From contig JAQUIG010000001.1 in the NCBI GenBank assembly GCA_028683435.1, positions 10,393 to 74,392 on the forward strand: 64,000 bases of DNA, written 5' to 3'. The notes under the pieces were generated by a model. That model ran no database searches. It was not told where the DNA came from and saw nothing but the letters and a program-made list of their open reading frames with translations. Each line of letters begins with the position of its first letter. Within the stretch, counting starts at the first letter, position 1. Shown here piece by piece: positions 19,401 through 25,439 of the stretch. A program made the position numbers and the translations under genes. The stretch is from Desulfuromonadaceae bacterium. GTDB lineage: Bacteria > Desulfobacterota > Desulfuromonadia > Geobacterales > Pseudopelobacteraceae.

Positions 19401-20326
19401 ACCCTGTCCCCCACAATTTTAATCGTGCCGCCGCTTTCGCCGCTTTTCCTACCCGATGCATCCAGGGTTCCGCTGTTGGCGCTGATCCCGTAGTCGCCAC
19501 CGTCAAGGGTGATCTCGCCATTTCTCTCTCCAATGGATTGAGCCTCGATGATCCCACTGTTATTGACGATATTCTTCATGATGTCGCCGGCCACCCTGGC
19601 GGTCATTACGACCTTCCCGCCAGCGGCGGTTATGACTCCGCTATTGGTGACTCCGAGCGAATTGGCCGCGATATCGCCGTTTACCGCTACATTGATGAGG
19701 CTGCCGTTATCGAGGCTGAGAGTCACTGCGTCGCCCGATGCGAGATGAACCGTGCCCATGTTTGCTACTATCTTGCCGGAATTAGTCACCGAGGGGGCGG
19801 CGAGAACCACATAGCCGCCGTTTGCGGCCGAAATAGTTCCCCGGTTAATGATTGATCCCTGAGAACCAGGCGTATTGGTGAATAATTGTTTTCCGGAAAG
19901 GAAATTTTCATTGGTGATGTTCATGGTTGAGGCGAGGAAGCTGCCGGTCTGCACGGTCGCCCCGGGACCGACGAGAAGGCCGTTGGGATTAATCACCCAG
20001 ACTTGACCGTTCCCCGAGAGGAGACCGTAAAGGTACGAAGGGTCCACGCCGGTGACCCTGTTTAACGCAATGGAGCTGCTCCCCGGCTGAATGTAATGCA
20101 CCGATTCATTGGCGCCGATACTGTAGCCACTCCAATTTATGATGGCAGTGCCGGAGGTCTGATTGATATTCATGGTTGTCGGGTTCGGCTGCGAAATGGC
20201 TGCCGAGCCTCCGACAACAGCACCATCTTGCGGCAGGGCATGGGAAGGGGCGGCTGTCAATCCGGACAAAAGCGTGATTGCACATACTGCCGTGCCGGCC
20301 GCAATAGATTTATGGTGCTGTTTCAT
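13424..20326 (-). CDS. Two-partner secretion exoprotein (TpsA) with FHA N-terminal domain and three repeat classes
   Basis: A 2300-residue secreted protein. Residues 1-30 form a Sec signal (ends SHA), and residues 31 to about 150 are the TPS domain recognised by the partner transporter, with VWVINPNGLLVGPGATV (110-126) containing the NPNG motif. A filamentous-hemagglutinin type beta-helix follows. The middle is built of about 14 repeats of 40-65 residues (NSWQVTGANAGTLNG, FSGITNLSGG, DTLAATNG), then about five copies of a longer unit (GGVSGNITA, GGTLDY, SWSSFEK), then a third region of IT/LTSS-type beta strands. Many units contain GGxGxD-like runs as in RTX calcium repeats. No membrane anchor is seen at the C-terminus. 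It lies 35 bases after tpsB, with AGGAG before the ATG. An adhesin or surface fibre is likely. Confidence 0.93.
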   Translation of the reverse strand: MKQHHKSIAAGTAVCAITLLSGLTAAPSHALPQDGAVVGGSAAISQPNPTTMNINQTSGTAIINWSGYSIGANESVHYIQPGSSSIALNRVTGVDPSYLYGLLSGNGQVWVINPNGLLVGPGATVQTGSFLASTMNITNENFLSGKQLFTNTPGSQGSIINRGTISAANGGYVVLAAPSVTNSGKIVANMGTVHLASGDAVTLSLDNGSLINVAVNGDIAANSLGVTNSGVITAAGGKVVMTARVAGDIMKNIVNNSGIIEAQSIGERNGEITLDGGDYGISANSGTLDASGRKSGESGGTIKIVGDRVGLFAGSAIDASGAAGGGTVLIGGDFHGAGPEKNASMTYVDTDAAIKADALVSGDGGKVAVWSDDATRFYGEISAKGGVQGGDGGFAEVSGKRNLIYAGNVNLGAPKGVTGTLLLDPDDITIIHADVIGSDTANNIPLDAPFINWDSTATPSNISDFTINAQLATPANVTVQTSTGSISSDPGVVIDLNSKILTLDSAKDITLGGTYNDTGASGTLALKIGQRVSGGTLSTIPGAATINAHTVDVTGGSGSDTIDVGGFGGAVSIHDTIGGDTLTGNSTHTTLIGSNAGSVFTISGPNAGTLNGSTTFSGITTLTGGSNADTFTLGAGTTTFTGSIAGGGGADTLAATDGSNSWQVTGANAGTLNGTTAFSGITNLAGGAGDDAFTLDVPAFSGSIAGGGGADTLAATDGSNSWRVTGANDGTLNTTTTFSGITNLAGGSVADTFLLDADVPTFNGTITGGGGTDTLHAGNGTNTWQTTGTNSGTLNESTLFSGITNLAGGSGGDTTTIGIPGFIGTITGGGGSDTLLAANGTNTWQATGSNSGTLNGSTLFSGITNLAGGSGADTLTGRNVSNVWSITGTKAATLDGMNATGMDALIGGSGTDIFRLGTGVLTFNGSITGDGISDTLAATNGTNSWQVTGANAGTMNGSTLFSGITNLSGGTGADTFRLAADIPAFSGGVTGGGGSDTLAATNGTNSWQVTGANAGTLNGSTLFSGITNLSGGSDTDTLTGQNSANTTGWSVTGANAVTLSGMNATGMDGLAGGTGKDIFTLAEGVPTFNGSITGGGSDTLAAVAGTNNWQVTGANAGTLNGTTTFSGITSLSGGTGADTFRLAADIPTFSGGVTGGGGSDTLAATNGTNSWQVTGANAGTLNGTTTFSGITNLSGGADADTLTGRDTANDWRIIGPAAATVDAMSANGMDALVGGMNADTFTLGTGVSTFAGPISGGGGGGSDTLAATNGTNSWQVTGANAGTLNGTTLFSGITNLNGGSDADTFTLDSGISSFNGLIAGGGGTDLLAVTDGTNSWRHSGANAGTLNTTTVFSGISNLSGGAGTDTLTGTAQTYTLDDSIVDKGSNGSENWTSMESLTDTAAGIFRFGTAGGVSGNITASGGILDYAGHTPDVQINLATKTATGIGSAWNGIANISGSNGNSDTIGGSNTTYNLTEPHAGTSGGVSWSSFEKVADIGTGTIATTGGQTYTLTGANSGNVATLLPGGYTGIGSLFDSGASTFRFAAGGAVTGSITATGGTLDYSAGMAGPVAVELAAKKSSGIGGTWSGITTMVGSGASDTIGGADATYNLTAAGVGTSGGVSWSSFEKVADSGTGTIAATGGQTYNLTGANSGNVATLLPGGYTGIGTLTDSGAGNFTFGPAGGVSGNINAAGGTLDYTARTAAVNVHLADNTGSGIGGVWNGITTMIGGGASDTLGGSNATYNLTGADAGNSGAVSWTSFENLHDTAAGIFRFADAGGVSGGITATGGMLDYSALAGPVTVDLTAKSGPGIGTNWNGITTLAGSSNGSDTIAGSGQTFNLTDLDAGNNGDTSWSSFENIDGAGGSNSYSGAAGSALSGAIIDSGSDATVQGSIQSGGGQSYAGPVTLAGATTLTSSGSGAITFGSTVASDDTPRDLTVGTDGAITFAGAVGAAALNSLTINSGGTTTITGGSVTTSGAAGQTYNNAVLLGGDTLLNAGPGAIVEGSSGSMTAAGLLTTRSGSGQNLVGNGTNSVAAFNAANSTSGDINLANTSPLLTITGINQSGGGVTITNSGAITSSGPLAVSGTTSINAAGQPITLTDSENDFGGAVTVVGAATSLTDKNDLTADLNTTGPTTLEVGGGLTLSGTSTDAVLATAGDKVTLSDPTASTLSVTGDTIVGTMNNRTPLDLTTTSTQEPITVNLTGTLPFLTTTGDVKTQIRSLGLYNGAVVMGSELDHYNATIDSRAATTDLALNAERFGTMGMLAHSDDFFNTAPMESHIDSRGAFILPEEEPTLINF
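14760..16200 (-). repeat. Tandem coding repeats, class B of the exoprotein
   Basis: About five degenerate copies of a unit of roughly 90-110 residues, each with a GGVSG-ITA-GG-LDY block, a G-IG--WNGIT block and an SDTIGGS---YNLT block, some joined by a GTGTIATTGGQTYTLTGAN linker. Repetition is visible at both DNA and protein level. Confidence 0.8.
16240..18590 (-). repeat. Tandem coding repeats, class A of the exoprotein
   Basis: About 14 copies of a 40-65 residue unit: NSWQVTGANAGTLNG, a four-residue variable step, FSGITNLSGG-GADTF-L, then GSITGGGGSDTLAATNG. Copies 6, 9 and 12 are a variant with GMNATGMDALIGG. DNA identity between copies is high in places (for example around 16490-16530, 16790-16830 and 17285-17325), which points to recent duplication or gene conversion. 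Confidence 0.85.
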
Positions 20327-20361
20327 GAGGTTACTCCTGAATCACCTACACCTTCAGTATG

Positions 20362-22152
20362 TTAGAACGAAACCACGGTCTGCAGATAAAACTGGCTGTC
20401 ATTTACATTAAGACCGTGGTAGCCACCACGTCTGCTTGGGATCGCCCAATCCAGCTTGCCGTAGAACATCTTGCCGCCGTACAATCTCAACCCGGCCCCA
20501 ACGCTGGAAAGAGTGGTAGAAGATCTTTCGGCAGGGCGCGGACTCGTATTGTTTACCCCGCCGTAGTCGGTGAAGAGGGCGAACTTTAGCGTGTTGCCTA
20601 TCTTTTGCCTGAACAGTTCTGTTTCGGGGTAGAGGGGGGATACCAGGAGTTCGAGCGACGTGAAGTAGCCGCTGTCTCCACTTGCAGTGGCTGGATTGAA
20701 CCCCCTTACGGAACCCTCGCCGCCAAGCTGCATTCTTTCGGCGGAAAACAGTCGATCCGGTGAGTACTGGAAGCTCCCCTTCGCCAGCAGATAATTATAG
20801 CCCGGCAATTTCTGTAACCTCATGGCATCCAGATTGAATTTATTAAATATGTTATCGGCGCCGGGGGTGCTGGGACTCGGATAGAGCGCTCCCTTTTCCG
20901 TGCCGCCAAGGAGGGTGCCAAGCCCCCGAGCATATCCTGCACTGATAAAATTTCTCCCCATAAACCTATCGGCCGATTCGTACGATATGCCAGTTGTTAT
21001 CTTACGGATTTCATCGTTGTTTATCGTATTCCCCAGCAGGGTATCGTACAGAGAGAGATATTCGCCGCCGAATCTTACATTAAGGGACTCGTCGCGCCTC
21101 TTTATTACCGGATGGGTCACATAGATGCCGGCAACATCGGCTTTACCGTTGAGCCCCAAAACGGCAAACGAATCTGCCCCCCCAACGCTGTACACGGTGT
21201 TGGAATAATAGGCGCCGACCTGTGTTCCTCCCCCCCCCGCAGGGACAATGTATTCCGCACGCCCGTATGAAAGCCTGTCCGGGTCCATTTCATCCAGCCC
21301 GATAATACCGTTCAGCTTGACCAGATCTCCGCTTGTGATCATATTACCGGCGTTCAGCGATGCTGACAGGCGATTTTTGCTGGTGGCGGTAACGCCAAAG
21401 TTGTCATAGGAAACGGTGCCGGACAGCGGATATTTATCGGCTACGGTAGCGATGATATCCGTCGTTCCCGGCTCTTTTCCGGCGCGGAGCGTCGCTTTTA
21501 CCGATAACGACTGGTACTCCCCCAGGAGGAGCAGCGCCCTTTCCAGGGCCTCCTCCTTCAGCGAAGGGTCTTTTCTGACCGCCTCTAGGTGACGTTCGAC
21601 AAATGAACTTTTGTAATACTCGTTGCCGACGACGGAAACCGCCCCGACTTTCCCTTCAACCACCTTTATCGTTACCGCTCCAAAAGCGTTTACAAGAACA
21701 TACCCGCTTTTGCTTTTTATCAAGGTCGCCCCGTCGAAGATGCTTTGTGACGGCACATGCGCATTAACGATAAGAAACCCTTTTTCACGGTATTTGGCCG
21801 TAATCATGTCAGCCACACCTTTGATTTCGTCCAGTGACATCTCTTTACCGGTGCCAAGCGCAACCCCTGACATGAGCTCCTTCTCGCCGATCAGGGTATT
21901 CCCTTCAAGGCGAAATCTCTTGACAAAAACTTTCATGCTCCCCGGCAGCTGATCCGTGGCCGGTTTCTTTTCCTCTTTTTCCACCACCGGTAGTGCATGA
22001 TCCTTAAATATGTACATCGTATCGGTTTTTTCAAGTTGCCGGAGGACGCCGCCGGCTCCGTCAGCAGCATATGCAGCGCTGCACGCCGCCGACATTATAA
22101 AAGCCGATACTATCGAGGCTCTCTTAACAAATTCTGTCCGCATATATTTCAT
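20362..22152 (-). CDS. Two-partner secretion outer-membrane transporter (TpsB, ShlB/FhaC family)
   Basis: This 596-residue protein exports the downstream exoprotein across the outer membrane. After a signal peptide (to about residue 30, ACSAAYA) come two POTRA domains (RFRLEGNTLIGEKEL from about residue 80; VSVVGNEYYKSSFVERHL), and a 16-strand barrel. The VRGF motif of loop 6 is at 482-485 (GGEGSVRGF), and the last residue is the aromatic F needed for barrel insertion. The ATG at 22152 has GAGGAGA six bases upstream; the longer frame simply reads through that site. The order tpsB-tpsA with a 35-base gap is typical of these systems. Confidence 0.95.
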   Translation of the reverse strand: MKYMRTEFVKRASIVSAFIMSAACSAAYAADGAGGVLRQLEKTDTMYIFKDHALPVVEKEEKKPATDQLPGSMKVFVKRFRLEGNTLIGEKELMSGVALGTGKEMSLDEIKGVADMITAKYREKGFLIVNAHVPSQSIFDGATLIKSKSGYVLVNAFGAVTIKVVEGKVGAVSVVGNEYYKSSFVERHLEAVRKDPSLKEEALERALLLLGEYQSLSVKATLRAGKEPGTTDIIATVADKYPLSGTVSYDNFGVTATSKNRLSASLNAGNMITSGDLVKLNGIIGLDEMDPDRLSYGRAEYIVPAGGGGTQVGAYYSNTVYSVGGADSFAVLGLNGKADVAGIYVTHPVIKRRDESLNVRFGGEYLSLYDTLLGNTINNDEIRKITTGISYESADRFMGRNFISAGYARGLGTLLGGTEKGALYPSPSTPGADNIFNKFNLDAMRLQKLPGYNYLLAKGSFQYSPDRLFSAERMQLGGEGSVRGFNPATASGDSGYFTSLELLVSPLYPETELFRQKIGNTLKFALFTDYGGVNNTSPRPAERSSTTLSSVGAGLRLYGGKMFYGKLDWAIPSRRGGYHGLNVNDSQFYLQTVVSF

Positions 22153-22196
22153 CAAGTCTCTCCTCACATATACATCGGCAGAAACATCAAAACAGA

Positions 22197-22673
22197 TTAC
22201 CTTTTTTTCTGTATCACGGCTACCGCATGGGCGGAGATCCCTTCCCCCGAACCGGTGAAGCCGAGTCCCTCCTCGGTGGTCGCCTTGACATTCACCCGGC
22301 CGACCGTACTGTTCAGCACTCGCGCGATATTCTCACACATGGCCGGTATGTGTGGCGCCATCTTGGGGCGCTGGGCAATGATCGTGGCGTCCAGGTTGCC
22401 GAGCGTGTAACCGCGCTCGTCAGCCAGCGTCATGACATGGGCCAGAAGCTTCATGCTGTCGGCCCCCGCGAAGGCAGGGTCAGTGTCGGGAAAATGCCTG
22501 CCGATGTCCCCCTGGCCGAGAGCGCCGAGAATGGCGTCCGCGATGGCGTGCAGCAACACGTCGGCATCCGAATGTCCCAGCAGCCCCTTTTCATGGGGGA
22601 TATCCACCCCGCCCATGATCAGTTTTCTTCCCTCCACCAGTCGATGGACGTCATAGCCGTGCCCTATGCGCAT
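22197..22673 (-). CDS. ispF: 2-C-methyl-D-erythritol 2,4-cyclodiphosphate synthase
   Basis: This 158-residue enzyme makes the cyclic diphosphate intermediate of the non-mevalonate isoprenoid pathway. It shows the zinc ligands in GYDVH (D8, H10) and the [21 protein letters not shown] signature, plus [14 protein letters not shown] near the C-terminus. The ATG at 22673 is taken as start, with AAAGGG upstream; an in-frame TTG two codons earlier is less likely. It follows gpsA on the same strand after a 137-base gap that contains a palindromic repeat. Confidence 0.96.
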   Translation of the reverse strand: MRIGHGYDVHRLVEGRKLIMGGVDIPHEKGLLGHSDADVLLHAIADAILGALGQGDIGRHFPDTDPAFAGADSMKLLAHVMTLADERGYTLGNLDATIIAQRPKMAPHIPAMCENIARVLNSTVGRVNVKATTEEGLGFTGSGEGISAHAVAVIQKKR

Positions 22674-22700
22674 ACGCAAACCCTTTCAGATAAAAAAATA

Positions 22701-22759
22701 ACAGGGATGTCCGGGATTGTCTGGATTAACTATATCCGCTGTATCCCGCTCATCCCTGT
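22701..22759. repeat. Short palindromic intergenic repeat
   Basis: ACAGGGATG at the left is matched by CATCCCTGT at the right, with GGGAT, GGATT and ATCC, ATCCC steps between them. It lies between gpsA and ispF. The general form (AACAGGGAT..ATCCCTGT) resembles dispersed intergenic repeats found in many environmental proteobacteria. Only one copy is seen in this window. Confidence 0.6.
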
Positions 22760-22810
22760 CTGTTTTTGGTTCATTCACCACGTAAACCGGATACCGGCAG
22801 CCGTTTCCGA

Positions 22811-23875
22811 TCACCCTTCCGCTTTCAGATCCCGCGCCATCAGCTCTGTCACCGCCTGACGGGCCGGCTTCTCTTCGTGAAGGATCTGGTAGGTATTCTC
22901 CACAATCGGCATCTCGACTCCAAGGCGGAGGGAAAGCTGGTAGACCGATTCGGCACTCTTTACCCCTTCAGCCACCATGCGCATCTCGGCCAGAATGTCA
23001 GTCAATTTCATCCCCTGACCGAGTTTGAAACCGACGGTGCGGTTGCGGGAAAGGTCGCCGGTACAGGTCAGCACCAGATCGCCCATGCCGGCCAGGCCGG
23101 CAAAGGTGGCGGCCTGCGCCCCCATTGCCTGACCGAGGCGGTTCATTTCGGCCAGCCCTCTCGTGATGAGGGCCGCCCGGGCGTTGTGGCCGAAGCCGAG
23201 CCCGTCGCAGATCCCGGCGGCGATGGCGATGACATTCTTGACCGCCCCCCCCAGTTCAACGCCGATGACATCGCTGTTGGTATAGACCCGCAGGCAGGGG
23301 CAGCTGAAGGCCGCCTGAACTCGCTCGGCGGCGGCGGGATTGCGGGATGCGGCGACGATCAAAGAGGGGAGTTCCTGCGCTACTTCCCTGGCAAAGGTCG
23401 GGCCTGAGAGCGCCACGTAGCGTTCCAGAGCGGCATCACCAAGCACCCCCCCGCAGATCTGGGAAACCGTCTGGAGTGTTTCGAGTTCAATCCCTTTGGA
23501 GGCGTTGGCTATGATCGCATTTTTGTCGATGAATGGGGCGAGCTGTTTCAGGACACCGCGCATAACCTGTACCGGTGTCACCAGCAAGATGATGCTGCGC
23601 CCGGCCACCGCCTCTTCCAGGCTCCCGGTACACGCAAGAGTCGGGTGCAGAGTGATGCCGGGAAGATAGGGGGTGTTGGTGTGGCTGGAATTGATCTCCG
23701 CCACCAGTTCCGGCTCATACGCCCAGAGGAGCGTGTCATTGCCGTTGGCCGCCAATCGGCCCGCCAGGGCTGTTCCCCAGCTTCCTCCGCCGATAACGGC
23801 AATACGCTCGGTTGCAGCCGTTATATCGACCGGCGCATTATTCGTCTCGTTAATCATCATAGTCATCGTCATCAT
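22811..23875 (-). CDS. gpsA: NAD(P)-dependent glycerol-3-phosphate dehydrogenase
   Basis: This enzyme (354 residues with the start chosen) makes sn-glycerol 3-phosphate for phospholipids from dihydroxyacetone phosphate. It has the N-terminal Rossmann motif IAVIGGGSWGTALAGRLA, ALSGPTFAREVAQELPS, and GVELGGAVKNVIAIAAGICDGLGFGHNARAALITRG with the catalytic Lys. Several ATGs occur in a row; the first, at 23875, has GGAGG six bases upstream. The start lies inside the end of the upstream HEAT-like gene (26-base overlap), so translation is probably coupled. The N-terminal extension of about 20 residues before the Rossmann strand is longer than usual. Confidence 0.95.
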   Translation of the reverse strand: MMTMTMMINETNNAPVDITAATERIAVIGGGSWGTALAGRLAANGNDTLLWAYEPELVAEINSSHTNTPYLPGITLHPTLACTGSLEEAVAGRSIILLVTPVQVMRGVLKQLAPFIDKNAIIANASKGIELETLQTVSQICGGVLGDAALERYVALSGPTFAREVAQELPSLIVAASRNPAAAERVQAAFSCPCLRVYTNSDVIGVELGGAVKNVIAIAAGICDGLGFGHNARAALITRGLAEMNRLGQAMGAQAATFAGLAGMGDLVLTCTGDLSRNRTVGFKLGQGMKLTDILAEMRMVAEGVKSAESVYQLSLRLGVEMPIVENTYQILHEEKPARQAVTELMARDLKAEG

Positions 23876-25439
23876 ACCCTTCCTCCAGGCGCGGATCATA
23901 CCCTTCGGCAAGGGTTTGCCTGGCTGCGTCCACACTGTCCAGCAGCAGGCGCCGGATGAAGGGGTGGCGGCAGTCGGGCAAAAAACCTCCGACGAGACTG
24001 AGTGCGGTAGCCAGTGTACGTTGCACCACGCTTTCGTCTCCCTCGCTCTGCTGGAGATAATCGGCGGTTAACAGCAGCCGCTTGATGATATCGGCGCGGC
24101 GCGGCACGATCAGCTCTTCACAGCAGCGGGAAATTTCCGCTTCCAGAGCCTCCGGCGGCATGGAATCGGCCCCGCCGATCGCTTCCAGAGCATTAAAGCG
24201 GTCGGCGGCATCATAGAGCGCCGTCTCGGTCAGCACCCACCCTTCAAGTCCCGGCTGGTCAAAAAGCTCATTGCTGGCAGCAACATACCCAGGGATCTTC
24301 TCGACGATATCTTCAAGGTGCTTGAGCTTGAAACGGGGAATGTATGCTTCCGGTTTCAGTGCATCAGGGCGGAAGAGCCGCATATCGACGTAAAAATCGG
24401 GGGGAAGGTAAAAGCCCCCCTCCCTGCTGCGGTGCAGTGCGTCACGCAGTGCGGCGAGCGCGTAGTCATGTTCCACCGGCGTCAGCATCTCACCGCCGGC
24501 GACATCTTTCAGGATATGGGCGTACTCTTTTTCGTCTTTCATGCGGTAGCTGATGGCGTTCAGCATGCCATCCGTCTCGCTGGTCAGGATCAGCATGGCG
24601 GCACAGGCGTGATCATCCAGCCGCCAGGAGAACCAGAGCGTGCGGGAGCCGTAGAAATCTACCGGCCCGGCATATACCTCAAAGAACGGCAGCGGCTGCT
24701 GGAAAGTGCGCGGCAGTGCCACCGCATCGCGGATCCCGGTGAATGAGAGCCGCAGGATACTGCGCCGGATCAAAGCCGCCAGATTCCCTTCATGGCGAAG
24801 TTCGGCACGCTCCAGGACATCACGCGCATAGCCGCTTCTGCTGCGCCCCAGGGCCTGTACCGCTTCGCGTACGATCTCCTCCTTCTCGAAGGAGAGGAGA
24901 ATCTCCAGGAGCGCCGCGGCCTCGGCGGAACCGGCCTCGCCGAGGCGACCCATCATCCGTCCGCGGAACTCGTCCGCGACATCGAGAAAGCTGTCGATGA
25001 AGCGGACCATCCCGCGCTCGTGGTCACCCAGGCAGTCATCAACAAAACCTTCCAGCGTGGGGGAACCATAGCCGGTCATGGCTGCGAACGGGGGGACGGT
25101 GACATCGATGCCGCTGTCGTGCAGTACATCCAGCAGGGCCAACTTGCCATCCTCCTCCAGATCCTTCCGCTTCAGGGTAATCTGGATCAGTTGGTCCATC
25201 CAGGCGGAGGCATCGAAAAAATCGAGCATGCAGGTGTAGCGGTAGATGGCGGTGCCGTTCTGCTCGCGCCAGAGCTTGCGCACGAGTGGTGAGAGCGCAC
25301 GTTTGCCGGACTTCTGCAGCCGCCGGCCGATCCGTTCCATCTGTTCGCCGGTCAGATCATCCCGCTTGAGGAAATCAAGCAGCCGGTTGATGCGGCGACG
25401 TTCGCGCAATGTTTTGTCTATTTTGATGGGCAGCGTCAT
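23850..25439 (-). CDS. HEAT-repeat-like protein of unknown function in the gyrA-gpsA operon
   Basis: This 529-residue protein has no signal peptide or membrane segment and is predicted to be almost wholly alpha-helical. Residues about 20-260 show HEAT-like helical pairs (RALSPLVRKLWREQNGTAIYRYTCMLD.., ALLEILLSFEKEEIVREAVQALGRS); the second half (FYGSRTLWFSWRLDDHACAAMLI, a possible alpha/beta part) has no domain I can name. The C-terminus is acidic (YDDDDYDD). It begins directly at the gyrA stop (TAG then ATG) and overlaps gpsA, so it is made with both. I recall similar proteins at the same place in other Geobacter genomes, but I know of no assigned function. Confidence 0.75.
   Translation of the reverse strand: MTLPIKIDKTLRERRRINRLLDFLKRDDLTGEQMERIGRRLQKSGKRALSPLVRKLWREQNGTAIYRYTCMLDFFDASAWMDQLIQITLKRKDLEEDGKLALLDVLHDSGIDVTVPPFAAMTGYGSPTLEGFVDDCLGDHERGMVRFIDSFLDVADEFRGRMMGRLGEAGSAEAAALLEILLSFEKEEIVREAVQALGRSRSGYARDVLERAELRHEGNLAALIRRSILRLSFTGIRDAVALPRTFQQPLPFFEVYAGPVDFYGSRTLWFSWRLDDHACAAMLILTSETDGMLNAISYRMKDEKEYAHILKDVAGGEMLTPVEHDYALAALRDALHRSREGGFYLPPDFYVDMRLFRPDALKPEAYIPRFKLKHLEDIVEKIPGYVAASNELFDQPGLEGWVLTETALYDAADRFNALEAIGGADSMPPEALEAEISRCCEELIVPRRADIIKRLLLTADYLQQSEGDESVVQRTLATALSLVGGFLPDCRHPFIRRLLLDSVDAARQTLAEGYDPRLEEGYDDDDYDD

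Noticed and set aside
13424..20326. The exoprotein as cargo of the type I system at 177-4663
   Set aside because: It has a cleavable Sec signal, a TPS domain with NPNG, and its own TpsB partner 35 bases upstream; the C-terminus does not look like a type I signal.
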